Shown here: positions 26,801 to 33,826 of the stretch, in pieces
How the letters are laid out: each line of letters begins with the position of its first letter
Numbering within the stretch: position 1 is the first letter of the stretch
Assembly (NCBI GenBank): GCA_031841125.1
Contig: CM063107.1
Coordinates: 10,588,467 to 10,652,466 of the forward strand
Direction of reading: 5' to 3'
DNA: 64,000 nt
Source: Acanthococcus lagerstroemiae
Taxonomy: Eukaryota > Arthropoda > Insecta > Hemiptera > Eriococcidae
Position numbers and translations under genes: made by a program
Notes under the pieces: model-generated
The model's input: the letters and a program-made list of their open reading frames with translations, nothing else
Databases searched by the model: none
Told to the model about the DNA's origin: nothing

Positions 26801-28733
26801 ATCCCGAAATTTTGTTGAAAAACAAAGAAACAAGCTTAATCGAATTTAGTGGGAATATTTATAGTATCGGAAAGTACATTTTTGTAACCCACTGTTACTG
26901 CATAATACACAATAATTTTTGTACAATTATATGTCAATAATTATTTATACATTTTAAAGGTACGTAGATTCTGATCGAATCATGCACTATTCAATTTCCA
27001 CTGTAATTTGAACGAATTAGAACAGGAATTTCAATAATTTTTTTCATTCAATTACCTAATAGGAACTACGAGTACATATCAGGAAAGTAAAATATGAACA
27101 AATCCTACATCCCACGAAAATATGAACCATCCCATTGAACCAAAGACATGATAAGTAATACATACTCAAAGCAAGAAGCTGTTCCATCGGCAGTCCTTCA
27201 CCTGTAAAAACAAAGAAACATTGTATTATTTTTGGTTACTTACGACTACTCCTTACATTATGTAGGGGAGAGGGGGGCTCCTTGCAACAGGAACACATTG
27301 TAACAGCCTCCAGCCAGGAAGATACAAAAGTGACTGCTGTAATTCAAGTGACGTCATGTTATTACTTACTCATAACCTTACTGTTGCACTACCTAGCGAT
27401 TTTTGAAGCATTTTGTTTTTGCTGTGCAAACGTTATCGTGCGAAAAAAACAACAAAAAAAAACAACAGAAAGCAGTGGTTTATTGAGCATGAATCTTTGT
27501 GTAGGTGGCCATAAAAAGAAGATTTCCGTAAAATAAGTACATCAGTTGATGGCTATTACTCTAAGAATGAAAACAAACTCTTGAGTTGGAAAAGAAGATG
27601 TATCTAAGTAGTTACTGAGAAATTTAGCTTCGAGTAAAAATGAAGCCCATGGGGTAAGTTGCGACACATATGAGGCGAAAGGATGACAACCGAACAAAAC
27701 ACTAATTCTATCTGGAATACTTACTTCTTTTTCGAATTTGAATTGCCACATGTGTTATCTTGTGTCAAAATTACAGTATTTATGCGTTACTTTTTAAAAG
27801 TTGAGCGATTTAGATCTTTAGTAACCTTTGAAAAGTGTTGCAACCTACCCCACTGATAGAACTCCTGCTTATCTATCATGAATGTACATTAATTAAAATG
27901 CATCATAAATGAAACTTATCAACAATTGGACATATACCAATCTACTTTCTGAACTTGTAGTGATTTTCATTGATTAATTCTTACGTTACAATGTACCCCA
28001 TGCACTGTTGCAATGTATCTCGTACTTTTTTTTACGGGGTAACTTGCAACACAATTTTGAAAAATTCATCAAAAATTTAAATCAATGTGAAATACAGAAT
28101 GAAGTAGATCAACTTACAGGACAGAACAAGAGCTACTACTCGACATACATTTCAATTTTCTACAACGAATAGTCTAAGTTTAATGGCAGTTTGAAGAAAA
28201 ATGTTGCAATGTGCCCCCTTTCCCCTATATCATGCTTACTCTCACCTTCCACTGGGGGGTTTCTAACTCTAGCATTAATTTCAGCAACACTTAATAGCTT
28301 TGGGTTGAACTGTGGTCGTTGGTTACGCTCTATTTCCACGGATTCTTCAAATGCTCGTTCTAAAGACTCGACTGGATGGAGCATTGTATGAGAATCTATC
28401 TTCGCCGGAGACGACAAACCGCTCATCCGAGCAGAAACGGCAAGATTTTTTGGTTGGCTTGTTCTCGGCTTGAAACTTGAATTTCTAGGTTCTCCTCCTC
28501 CTCCTCGTAGAAAAGACGTTCCTATCGCTGCAGCATTGGTCAAGCTCTGGGCCTGTAGTGTTATCCCAGCATCGATAAATGCGAAACACCATATTCCTGC
28601 GATAAAAACACGGTTAAAAATATCAATAAATAATTTAAAAATTTCCATTCATACGTAAAAATGATACAAGAGGACTTGTATGTTACCTACCTAAAATTAA
28701 AACTGGTCCCACAATATTGACGAACATCGTCAT
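2600..28733 (-). CDS. Gene A: 14-exon secreted protein, all introns phase 1, complete (540 aa)
   Basis: This is the whole coding span; the exons are listed separately. Joined, they give 1623 nt (540 codons plus stop) with no internal stop. Every one of the 13 introns is GT-AG and phase 1, so every internal exon is a multiple of 3. Residues 1 to about 30 form a hydrophobic signal peptide. Residues about 30-131 are polar, rich in Ser, Pro and Arg, with a Gly run. Residues about 153-310 are the best conserved part and hold three cysteines shared with gene B (in MCNTF, FRFCTL and ISACKELYP). Residues 311-393 are acidic. Two short exons end the protein. I do not recognise the family and assign no enzymatic function. 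A secreted, tandemly duplicated microexon gene is typical of host-interaction effectors, but that is inference. Introns range from 69 to 9962 bp; the large ones are inflated by transposons. Confidence 0.8.
2872..3021 (-). CDS. Gene A exon 13
   Basis: 150 nt, phase 1 on both sides; acceptor TGACCAG, donor GTAAGT. The end (LPEYMEIKNMKAKDKRPIYG) is close to gene B, while the first half has diverged in sequence and length (50 codons against 47). Confidence 0.82.
3022..3622. other. Intron 12 of gene A, no feature seen
   Basis: AT-rich non-coding sequence between exon 13 and the BEL/Pao fragment. Nothing recognisable. Confidence 0.5.
3623..4475 (-). mobile_element. BEL/Pao LTR retrotransposon fragment (RNase H to integrase linker)
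   Basis: A minus-strand frame of about 280 codons carries the BEL/Pao hallmarks in order: ASEKGYGAVLY, LLCSKSRVAPLKQISLPKLE, LCGAELLA, WTDSIIVLHWI, RWQTFVANRVQRIQ, NPADPLSRG and IWWNGPEWL. This covers RNase H and the segment after it. The reverse transcriptase before it and the integrase core after it are missing, and I see no LTRs. It is a dead fragment within intron 12 of gene A, on the same strand as the gene. Confidence 0.9.
4476..5356. other. Intron 12 of gene A, no clear feature
   Basis: Contains open frames on both strands around 4529-4861 with no recognisable protein and no counterpart in gene B. Between about 4900 and 5356 there is weak intron similarity to the gene B side. Confidence 0.4.
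5357..5446 (-). CDS. Gene A exon 12 (found only by comparing the two gene copies)
   Basis: 90 nt, phase 1 on both sides; acceptor TTCCATACAG, donor GTAAAT. It encodes QIFTTIHQFILNHTPW, then EMVEVDDYFVRLIL. The exon, its length and its splice sites are matched in gene B at 50194-50283, where EMVEVDDY is identical. Including it changes the junction residue before exon 13 from Arg to Gly. Confidence 0.82.
5750..6660. repeat. G/A-rich degenerate minisatellite
   Basis: About 0.9 kb of purine-rich, relatively GC-rich sequence made of variants of GGTGGAGGAGGAAGTCCT and GGTAGTGGTGGGTGAGG. Its composition is unlike the AT-rich surroundings. The long overlapping frames on the minus strand (Pro, Ser, His, Leu-rich) arise from the repeat and are not genes. 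It lies in intron 11 of gene A. Confidence 0.7.
6932..8525. mobile_element. Foldback-type element with short TIR and internal hairpin (1.6 kb)
   Basis: The ends are 19-bp inverted repeats with one mismatch: CTCATGGATACCTAGTTAA at 6932 and its complement at 8507-8525. Inside the left end is a 185-bp inverted repeat (6948-7132 with 7202-7386) around a 69-nt loop. The motif TTAAGGTAAAGTTCC after the hairpin (7384) returns inverted near 8490-8510. No transposase was seen. Confidence 0.65.
6948..7386. repeat. Long hairpin: 185-bp inverted repeat
   Basis: Arms 6948-7132 and 7202-7386 are inverted copies with scattered mismatches, separated by about 69 nt. A transcript of either strand, including the gene A pre-mRNA, would fold into a long stem. 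Confidence 0.8.
8815..9145. repeat. Diverged tandem repeat, about 200-bp period
   Basis: Segments 8815-8945 and 9015-9145 share CGATTAT-TC, TTCTA-AGAA-AGTTGTA, CATTTTGGTCC and the spacing between them. The rest of 8526-10036 is plain AT-rich intron sequence with nothing else recognised. Confidence 0.5.
10037..10285 (-). CDS. Gene A exon 11 (acidic region)
   Basis: 249 nt, phase 1 on both sides. It begins VFTASHTANKLELVNLEFIM and includes FGTIFPTDD. The acceptor is ATGTTTGCAG. The donor is GTAACT, weaker than the GTAAGT at the same position in gene B. If the donor is skipped, the frame stays open for 23 more codons to a stop at 9966. The exon is two codons longer than in gene B. Confidence 0.82.
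10430..10459 (-). CDS. Gene A exon 10 (30-nt microexon)
   Basis: 30 nt, phase 1 on both sides; acceptor AGTTACAG, donor GTAAGA. It encodes SDTILERFSD. The gene B exon is also 30 nt (NAKLSEDFAK). Confidence 0.75.
11097..11126. repeat. (TTTTA)n microsatellite
   Basis: About five TTTTA units at the 3' end of the adjoining RTE-like LINE fragment, where such repeats often sit. Confidence 0.7.
11127..12240 (-). mobile_element. RTE-like LINE, degenerate, internally deleted
   Basis: Read on the minus strand from 12204: an endonuclease part (LEGLNWDIISISETKRKG, GGVGFYIKK, then IIQVYAHT near 11950), a large deletion, the reverse transcriptase core (LKFADDVVLTGKTTEELVRM), and the C-terminal part (AWKAFWEQ, THGAQTWTLTRKQ, SIMGIRLKEK, FAGHMAR). 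These are typical RTE-clade motifs. Frameshifts separate the parts, so it is inactive. It lies in intron 9 of gene A. Confidence 0.85.
12241..12700. other. Intron 9 of gene A, no feature seen
   Basis: AT-rich sequence with a short GC-richer patch at about 12530-12600 (GGGGCCC, CCAGGCCCTCC) that may belong to the neighbouring LINE or to another insert. Nothing else seen. Confidence 0.4.
12701..12742 (-). CDS. Gene A exon 9 (42-nt microexon)
   Basis: 42 nt, phase 1 on both sides; acceptor ATTATTACAG, donor GTAAGT. It encodes DIKKVFSPETADDR. The gene B copy has the same length and differs at two of these residues. Confidence 0.82.
13078..13185 (-). CDS. Gene A exon 8
   Basis: 108 nt, phase 1 on both sides; acceptor TATTCTAG, donor GTGAGT. 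It includes TPNPDEET, ISACKELYPHMHWFGNMFYD and the third conserved cysteine. About 26 of 35 residues match gene B exon 8. It follows the 9962-bp intron 7, which is only 392 bp in gene B. Confidence 0.88.
13310..13435. repeat. Dispersed repeat family R (copy 1)
   Basis: Contains GATGCACGCATACCAAAGTA, GACACCGCACCCC, CCGGAAACTACCCTTTCGGG and CATCGCATCGGTG. The same string of motifs recurs near 22945-23000, 29955-30060 and 59205-59385. Confidence 0.65.
14230..15219 (-). CDS. Serine/aspartate-rich ORF inside intron 7 of gene A
   Basis: 329 codons in one open frame. The first two thirds are built from degenerate repeats of Ser runs followed by SDLD, SLDLD or similar (for example SSSSSSDLDNSRSNS). 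Ser is encoded by a mix of AGC, AGT, TCA and TCG, so this is not a plain trinucleotide expansion. The last 90 codons are ordinary sequence. The frame is open upstream to about 15288. A TAG acceptor at 15282 and a GTACGA donor at 14507 would give a 774-nt exon (14508-15281) that is phase 1 on both sides, like every exon of gene A. That part is speculation: gene B has no equivalent, and the acceptor lacks a pyrimidine tract. It could be a nested gene, a gained exon, or a transposon-borne low-complexity ORF. Confidence 0.35.
   Translation of the reverse strand: MESIETVVQPPRSESSESSGSKSNGSETGSSHLVRSSNEDSSSSSSDLDNSRSNSAFSDLDTTSNNSSSNSSSDSSISFLNLNWTLSADNSSSSSSSSRDEYSSESNKSLDLDTASTADSSSSSSNSDSNESDISSLDLNTSLSSDSSENYSKCNRLLEWDTSDSIKSSNMASLSSFDSYESIDLDRPLDVGDSMSGDSNSSLSDVHSARSSWNSHSSSPIHSDSSESSRESSNSDTGTTAISMCHIGNSYSTHTTIPLSLTPYFSEKLGSKMSDIMTYLMKKILISESTFLIHRYCKFTERDRRIGSLSYSELFFFYHSNAILDHKLG
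16043..16441. mobile_element. TIR MITE family T (copy 1, about 400 bp)
   Basis: Inverted ends TGTGACCTGGAATCATGAAA and TTTCATGATTCCAGGTCA. The interior matches the copies at 50380-50767 and 35256-35543. The flanking dinucleotides suggest TA target sites, which would be Tc1/mariner-like, but this is weak. Confidence 0.75.
16910..21225. mobile_element. Large foldback-like block with arms of degenerate CCGCAG/TTCCGC repeats
   Basis: ATCCCTATTGACC at 16920 returns inverted at about 21200. Between them lie two arms (about 16930-17400 and 20520-21200) built of degenerate repeats around ATTCCGCA, GCAGCGTTC and GCGGCGACTTTAT. They are in opposite orientation, around a 3-kb middle. Such repeat-built inverted ends are typical of foldback elements. 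The middle holds a MITE (17693-18256) and unassigned sequence, with no recognisable transposase. It accounts for much of the 9.96-kb intron 7 of gene A. Confidence 0.5.
17693..18256. mobile_element. TIR MITE with 103-bp internal tandem duplication
   Basis: Inverted ends of 27 bp with three mismatches (TAGGTCTGTTTGGGCAGC and the complement of TAGGTCTGTTCAGGCAGC). Inside, a 103-bp unit starting at 17879 is repeated almost exactly from 17982. TTTCTGTA and TACAGAAA motifs are frequent near both ends. Confidence 0.75.
21226..23147. other. Intron 7 of gene A, mostly unassigned
   Basis: AT-rich sequence. A copy of repeat family R lies at about 22945-23000 (TGGTGTCGCCACG, TTGGCATGCGTGTATCACCA). The open frames here show no recognisable protein. 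Confidence 0.4.
23148..23258 (-). CDS. Gene A exon 7 (aromatic-rich conserved segment)
   Basis: 111 nt, phase 1 on both sides; acceptor TGATGCAG, donor GTAAGT. It includes FGVQPTKEQAMSVLF and ISFRFCTLFY. I count about 26 of 36 residues identical to gene B exon 7, most other positions being conservative (V/I, Y/F). The segment is hydrophobic enough to be a buried helix or a membrane segment. Confidence 0.88.
23928..24062 (+). repeat. Direct repeat, left copy, between exons 6 and 7 of gene A
   Basis: Shares TTTTAAATGTGTTGTC, ATTTTATAAAGTAT, CTCCCATATGTGTAT and TTAGTGTGGCA with 25428-25560. The two copies lie on either side of exons 5 and 6. Confidence 0.65.
24415..24501 (-). CDS. Gene A exon 6
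   Basis: 87 nt, phase 1 on both sides; acceptor CATTTCAG, donor GTACGG. Contains QQYFGEKSDFEEFKFHYALF followed by NAP. Gene B exon 6 has the same length, and the intron separating it from exon 5 is 171 bp in both copies. Confidence 0.85.
24673..24768 (-). CDS. Gene A exon 5
   Basis: 96 nt, phase 1 on both sides; acceptor GATGCTCAG, donor GTAAGT. It begins RSYMAMCNTFDEYLNSIVEN and holds the first conserved cysteine. The gene B counterpart (57838-57936) is one codon longer and very similar. Confidence 0.85.
25428..25560 (+). repeat. Direct repeat, right copy, between exons 4 and 5 of gene A
   Basis: Same motifs as 23928-24062, in the same orientation, about 1.5 kb away. Either a dispersed element inserted twice or a trace of a local duplication. 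Confidence 0.65.
25794..26014. mobile_element. Near-perfect palindromic MITE (221 bp)
   Basis: Two 95-bp arms (25794-25888 and 25920-26014) with few mismatches around a 31-nt loop. Ends AGTACGGTAACTTGGGACA and complement. Lies in intron 4 of gene A. Confidence 0.85.
26224..26250 (-). CDS. Gene A exon 4 (27-nt microexon)
   Basis: 27 nt, phase 1 on both sides, with acceptor TTTTTTCAG and donor GTACGT. It encodes KAQGAVKSF. A 27-nt phase-1 exon occurs at the same place in gene B (63436-63462), with much divergence in sequence. Confidence 0.65.
27166..27201 (-). CDS. Gene A exon 3 (36-nt microexon)
   Basis: 36 nt, phase 1 on both sides, between TTTTTACAG and GTATGT. It encodes GEGLPMEQLLAL including the split codons. 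It was found by looking for a phase-1 unit between exons 2 and 4. The gene B equivalent lies outside the window. Confidence 0.65.
   Translation of the reverse strand: MKDCRWNSFLL
27263..28227. mobile_element. TIR element next to exon 2 of gene A (about 965 bp)
   Basis: Inverted ends of about 25 bp (TAGGGGAGAGGGGGGCTCCT against TAGGGGAAAGGGGGCACATT, each followed by TGCAAC). Several internal GTTGCAA and ACCCC motifs recur in both orientations. Its right end is 18 bp from the exon 2 donor, and it fills nearly all of intron 2. Confidence 0.7.
28246..28596 (-). CDS. Gene A exon 2 (rest of signal peptide and polar N-terminal region)
   Basis: 351 nt, phase 1 on both sides. The acceptor is TATCGCAG and the donor GTGAGA. 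It completes the signal peptide (GIWCFAFIDAGITLQA) and then encodes a polar, probably disordered stretch with a GGGG run and many Ser, Pro and Arg. The open frame runs on past the donor into intron 2, so a simple ORF search overstates it. Confidence 0.8.
28691..28733 (-). CDS. Gene A exon 1 (start codon, first half of signal peptide)
   Basis: 43 nt encoding MTMFVNIVGPVLIL plus the first base of a Gly codon. The donor is GTAGGT at 28690. I chose this ATG because it joins in frame with exon 2 to give one continuous hydrophobic stretch. A second in-frame ATG two codons later is a possible alternative start. Confidence 0.75.
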
Positions 28734-28817
28734 GTTGAAACTCGTATGTTAATCGAATTTAAGTTTGAACTGAATAAAGTAATAAGACTAAGTAAGTGTC
28801 CGAGTAACTTACCAGTG

Positions 28818-28856
28818 GAGCACTGCGAGAAACTTGAGCCGGATGCCTCTTTTTAT
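28818..28856 (-). promoter_or_regulatory. Candidate core promoter of gene A
   Basis: A TATA-like CATAAAAAG (28856-28848) stands about 30 bp before an initiator-like GCAGTGCTCC (about 28825), some 90 bp upstream of the start codon. A GTAAGT just downstream (28812) and a TTTATTCAG near 28770 could bound a 5'UTR intron, but it would be only about 43 bp, so I do not propose it. Confidence 0.35.
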
Positions 28857-29819
28857 GGGAACTAAATGACCTTACATGTTGTATGAGTAAACATTTTTCA
28901 CGTCTTCATGATTTTGAAACATTACATTTATAAATATGCGTCAGATAACTGAAATGTCCTTCTGAGATATACTGGCTTAGAATAAATTGACCCATACATT
29001 ACAATCTTCACTGCCAGTGCCTATGTACGTTGTATTAATAATTCTATATTTATTTTTAAACGTACATACAATCCTCACTCCCGGTGCCTATCTGTGTGCT
29101 ATCAATAAATTGCTCTACATTTATTTTTAAGATGGTGAAAAAAATTGAAGATTAAAATAGAAAGTATCCAGACTTCTCGTATCTGAGTGTCAATAAGAAA
29201 ACTTCGCGTTCTCGACCAATATTTACGAACGGGCAGTAAATTGTTCCATACACTAAAAATAAGTCGAATACCAAGTTATTATACCTTTCTTTCTTGTATT
29301 TATTTAGATGCGAAAAGATAAACACATGCAAGCGAAGCAGAATGAATATCAATACAACGAATACGTGTCACAGTATGGAAAACAGATCTACGCATCTCAA
29401 CTTATATTTGCATCTTTTCTCAAATACTAAAACAGACATTTTAAACATGAAAAGTATTTACATATAGGTACTAGAAATTTACATCAGTAATCATCCGCAT
29501 TTGGGATTAAAATTTACAAAGCTGTAAAAAGTGATTCCCACAGTAGGTACAAATCCACAGTCAATAGGACAGCACCGACGTGGAATATCAATATACTTTC
29601 AATTCTTATTTGATTTTAAGCTGTAAAATACACAGGAAGATAGAAATAAAAGCGCATCGACAATAATTTAAATCTGTATTTAAATAACGGAAATGAGAAT
29701 GTGGGACAGTTAAATGCTTGTAACAAAAATCACAAAAATCAGACCAACTTTATGCTGTTGTTTACAATTCTAATACAATCCACCTCATTCATATCGATTT
29801 TCAAAGCGAGGTCAGATCC
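28857..29819. repeat. Upstream region of gene A with two diverged tandem copies
   Basis: About 28990-29060 and 29063-29135 share CAAT-CTTCACT-CC-GTGCCTAT and ACATTTATTTTTAA. The rest is AT-rich with nothing recognised. Confidence 0.5.
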
Positions 29820-29954
29820 GTGGGTACACATGAATCTTCAAATAATCTAGCGACTGAAAAAATTCTGCTTGAAGGTAGGTGGTCAGAGAGCACTACAAAC
29901 TTTCAAAATAATGGAACAAAAAGAAAAACCGCCTATATTCTGGTATATGATATG

Positions 29955-30060
29955 TACATAGGCACACATACCAAAAAATGGCCCCTATGGCACCACATAC
30001 CCGGCCCCAGAAACTAACCTTTTGAGTATCGCATCAGTGGCCGGAGGGACACTTTGAGGC
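29955..30060. repeat. Dispersed repeat family R (copy 3)
   Basis: CACACATACCAAAAAATGGC, CCCGGCCCCAGAAACTAACC and GAGTATCGCATCAGTGGCC match 59322-59385 in the inverted direction. Confidence 0.65.
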
Positions 30061-30239
30061 CGGCCCGAGCTCCCATTTTGCTATGCAGCTTCTGGTGCGC
30101 GCATCTGGCCAGAGCCCACATATAGGGTTCCCTACTGACCAAGGACCGCGATCCCTGAGCACTCACCTGGAATGCAGGTTCCCCACAGCAGGACACGCTT
30201 CCTCTTCACTCACCCTTCAGCTTCTTATCTTTGTCCATG

Positions 30240-31240
30240 TGACGGCGCAAGTAATTGGTGATAATAGGGGAGCTCTACTGGGGGTCCGCAGCAGCTGTAG
30301 CAGGTCTCCAAGGATAGTACAGAGTTGTCCTGTTTGATAGTGTGGACTGAGCTTAGTTTGCCACCGGCCCTCTACCTCGACCACTTTGTTCGCATCTTCC
30401 TCTTCATGACGGCCAAGACAAAGGTTGACACCCGGTTCCAACTGCTTCCACTCTTAATCATCTCTGGATCCAGTATGTCTGGTGTGAGACGGCTGATCAC
30501 GCCATCGTCGTCGTTAATGTTTCCTCCGCCCGGATCAATTGTTGTTGTTGCTGTCCCATGCCTCCCTTGCTCCCAGGCCTCACACTCGAACGTCCTCCGC
30601 TGCTTAGGACTTAGATCAGGTAGAAAGTCAGCTCACTGTGCGATCTTTCTACCCATACATCAAGGTCTCATATCAACACTCAGGTCCATTCGCCCTTGGT
30701 CACATGGGCAAGCGCGTTCTCCCACTTCCAAAGTGTGTCTTGCTGGATGACTCGCTTGACCCAAAGTGCTTCCCGTTCCGTCTTCGCTCTCTTCTTCGCA
30801 GCATATACCTCCACTATCTCGTTGACCTTGAGTTTGATCAGCTGTATTCACGCTAACACACCTACTGCCTTTGAAGAAACAGTGCAGTACGCACTGAAAC
30901 ATCTCATTGTGGCTTTTTGCTGAATCTTCTCCATCTCCGCTCTTCTGTAAGGAATCTTGATGGCATCGGCAAATATTGGCGCCCTGTATAGTAGGACCAA
31001 CATAATGACGTTGACATACGCCTTTCTTCTCTTCTCCCTCAGTCTCTCTAGGTTCAATATCAGAGGGGACAGCTGTCCAGTTATTCAATCCGCCTTTTTA
31101 GCTGGCGGTTGGAAGTTCTCTCGGAAATGCAACTTCCTGTCAAACCGCAGCCCCAGATACTTCACAGCTGCACAGAGTTCAATCTCCACACCTTTTAGGA
31201 CAAAGGTGGATGGGCTATACTTACTGTTGTAACTGTCAAT
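30240..31240 (-). mobile_element. R1-like LINE 3' part, degenerate
   Basis: On the minus strand from 31240: ELCAAVKYLGLRFDRKLHF, then LERLREKRRKAYVNVIMLVL, APIFADAIKIPYRRAEMEKI, QQKATMRCFSAYCTVSSKAV, and LKVNEIVEVYAAKKR. This is the part after the reverse transcriptase palm in R1/I-group LINEs. Frames shift several times. It is more GC-rich than its surroundings and is a dead copy. Confidence 0.8.
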
Positions 31241-31656
31241 GAAAGACGTGAAGTTTACCGAGAAACCCTTTCAACGAGGTAGTATGCAACCATATTTGCC
31301 TTAATAATTATAGATCATAAATCAATAATTTATTAATCATAATTCATAATTATTTATTCATAATTTATTAAATGAATTAATTAATCAATTCAATTTGTCA
31401 CCAAACCATCAACATGCAACCATATTTTTAAGTCTGTAATCCACATTGCCAGAGGCTTGGTGTAAAGAATAACTCCTCGTCGTACAAAGATATTTGATTG
31501 TAAATCATAATTGCTCTCCATGTAAAGCATGAACACATAAGAATTTTAATGAAATAAATGTACTGCGATTTCCAACTCATTGTTTTCCTGTGGGCAAACA
31601 AAATAAAAATGCCCATTAGTCACTGGACTAAATTAGTGAACCCACTAGCCAAAAGA
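31241..31656. repeat. AT-rich region with (TTAATAAT)-like low complexity
   Basis: 31280-31390 is a run of TAATTTATTAATCATAATT-type words. Nothing else recognised. Confidence 0.6.
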
Positions 31657-32961
31657 ATATGGGTAATTCTCTGAAAAGTGCAACAGTTTAAACTTTTAAT
31701 TTTTTCCAAAAAAAAATTGAGCAATTTGAATTTTTTTCATTGGAATCACCATTGTACTTGTCCTTGAATTAAAAGGTGGTATTGAGCTGTGGTCATACTG
31801 AAGGGGGGAGGAGGGGCAACGTTTTGAAGATTCATTGACCACGTTGATGGAATTTCCATCAACGTGGCTGATAATACTGGCCACGTTGATGGAACTTCTT
31901 TATCCGTGGCCAACATTATTTGGCCACGTTGATGGAATTTCCTTATCCGTGGCCAACCTTTTGATGGAATTTCTTTCACTGCGGTCAATCATTATGAAAA
32001 GTTTCCTGCAGAAGAATAATGATGACTTCTTCAATGAGAATATATAAAAGTAAGTTCATATATATAACGATTGTATTATTTGTATTTCTATTTAAACTAT
32101 GAAATAATCCTTCAGCGTATCAGCGACACTATCAATCACCTATCAGAACCATGTCCGATGTTAGAAATTCAAAATAACTAAAAAATTCCTAATGACCACG
32201 GATGAGGAAAAGAAAGAGTTATAGCCACGTTGAAAGAATAATTCCTAAGAATTCTCATTTGAGACTTGCAAATATAATTTTTATTTTTAAATCGCCTATA
32301 TATTTATTTTATACTTACATTCAACAGTTTTCCTTCGCATTTTCAGGTTGACAGCAAAAATTGCCGGAAAGAACTGATAAGCCACCGTGATAGATATGCA
32401 GAATTGTAAATGCGCTCATTTTCACAGATAATTAGTTGTGGACAAGTTAACTCAACTCCGACGTTGAATTCGAGCATGGCTCGAAGTTCTCGACACAGAT
32501 TTGAAGCTAAGCAGCTAGTTTTGAACATTAGATATGGAATCAGGGTGGCCATGCGTAAGAACGAAAAAATGACCACGGAGATGGAATTTACACCAGCCAT
32601 AAACCTTCTTGGCTTTTGAGGCGACCTTTAAATGTACTAAAGGCCGCTCAAATGCATATCAACGTGTAGAGTGATGGGTTGAGAAGAACTTTGGCCTTTA
32701 ATTTCAAAAAAATATTCGTTCTGCATAGGGTGAAAAAATGAATAATGATTTCAAGAAATGCTAGTCTTGTCCACGTTGATGGAAGTTTTTGCTCATTTTC
32801 CGCTAAAGGGGGGGGGAGGGGTATGAGGTTCTACACAATTGCGTCGAGCAGAAAAAATCATAAACATACCAATCTATTATTTTTAATTTTCTGAAAAGAG
32901 TTTAATGCTGAGAAAATAGCTGACACGCAAACTATCGCACTTTTCTGAGAATTACCCATAT
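31657..32961. mobile_element. TIR element of the CCACGTTGA family (1.3 kb)
   Basis: Inverted ends of 25 bp with one mismatch (ATATGGGTAATTCTCTGAAA at 31657 and complement at 32937-32961). At 31835-31990 it holds about four units of a 40-bp repeat around GGCCACGTTGATGGAATTTCC. Single CCACGTTGA motifs occur elsewhere in it. No transposase frame. Confidence 0.75.
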
Positions 32962-33826
32962 ACCGAAATTCCCAACCATCCCAAACTAAATGAGGATTTT
33001 AACTCATACGTTCCCTCATCCTTTGAACGGTCCAACTGCTGGAGACACTTACTACTGTTGCAAGCTGTCCTAGCTTCTGAACTGACCAAATCCGAAATTA
33101 TGAAGTCCAAACTTGTAGCGAATATCCGACTCGGTATAAGTAATTAAATTCGAATTCACTTACCTCTTTTGCTGACAACCAGTTATCACTATCCGAAATA
33201 ACAATTTACGCTTCACTAGTATCAAACACAACTAATTTTCCCACCTGACAATTACCGACAGAAATCTGACGGTGCCAGAACTGACAATTCTGACATTAAA
33301 AACGACACAAATGACAATTACTTCAGCCAATCAGAACGCTGTGATGCAATTTCTGACACAAAAATGGTTCTAAACAGACAAAATACTGGCAAAGTAGGCG
33401 AGGCATGCATCCTTTGTCAGAAATTTGACGGTCCGACAGTGTCATTATTGTCGGGCGATAGAAATTTGGTCAGACGAGTTGTAATACCAGAAAACAATGA
33501 TCACTTGCGATACCAGAAAGCAACAATCACTTGTAACACCAGAAAGTAAAATGAACAGGGCCCTTCAAGCTTGTCTCGATCAGGCTGGTGAACCAGACCC
33601 CATTATTACCGCAGTAGGGTGTCGACCACAACTCGACCAATCATGAGAAACCCAATCATAATTATTGTACAGTGGTGCCATTTATGCCGTGTTACCATTT
33701 CATCTTTGATATCAATTATGTATTTCATCTTTGATATCGATTATGTTGATATTATAATTATCGACTATCGATATCAAAATCAAAACTATTGATCCGTACA
33801 CATATTTACAAATAGTTTACACATAT
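32962..33826. repeat. Unassigned sequence with GACAATTCTGACA-type and ACCAGAAA-type short repeats
   Basis: 33230-33350 repeats TGACAATT and CTGACA words. 33480-33548 holds three units of about 26 bp with ACCAGAAA and ATCACTTG. No gene seen. Confidence 0.45.

Noticed and set aside
28160..28648. Exon 2 read as a 162-codon single-exon gene
   Set aside because: Its start codon and both ends lie in introns; the phase-1 splice sites and the signal peptide from exon 1 explain it better.
28768..28812. 43-bp intron in the 5'UTR of gene A
   Set aside because: Splice signals are present (GTAAGT, TTTATTCAG), but the size is below the usual minimum for animal introns.
30325..30750. 141-codon plus-strand frame
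   Set aside because: Antisense of an R1-like LINE whose protein motifs are on the minus strand.
31835..31990. CRISPR-like spaced repeats
   Set aside because: Units are degenerate, spacers are too short and alike, and the context is a transposon in a eukaryotic genome.
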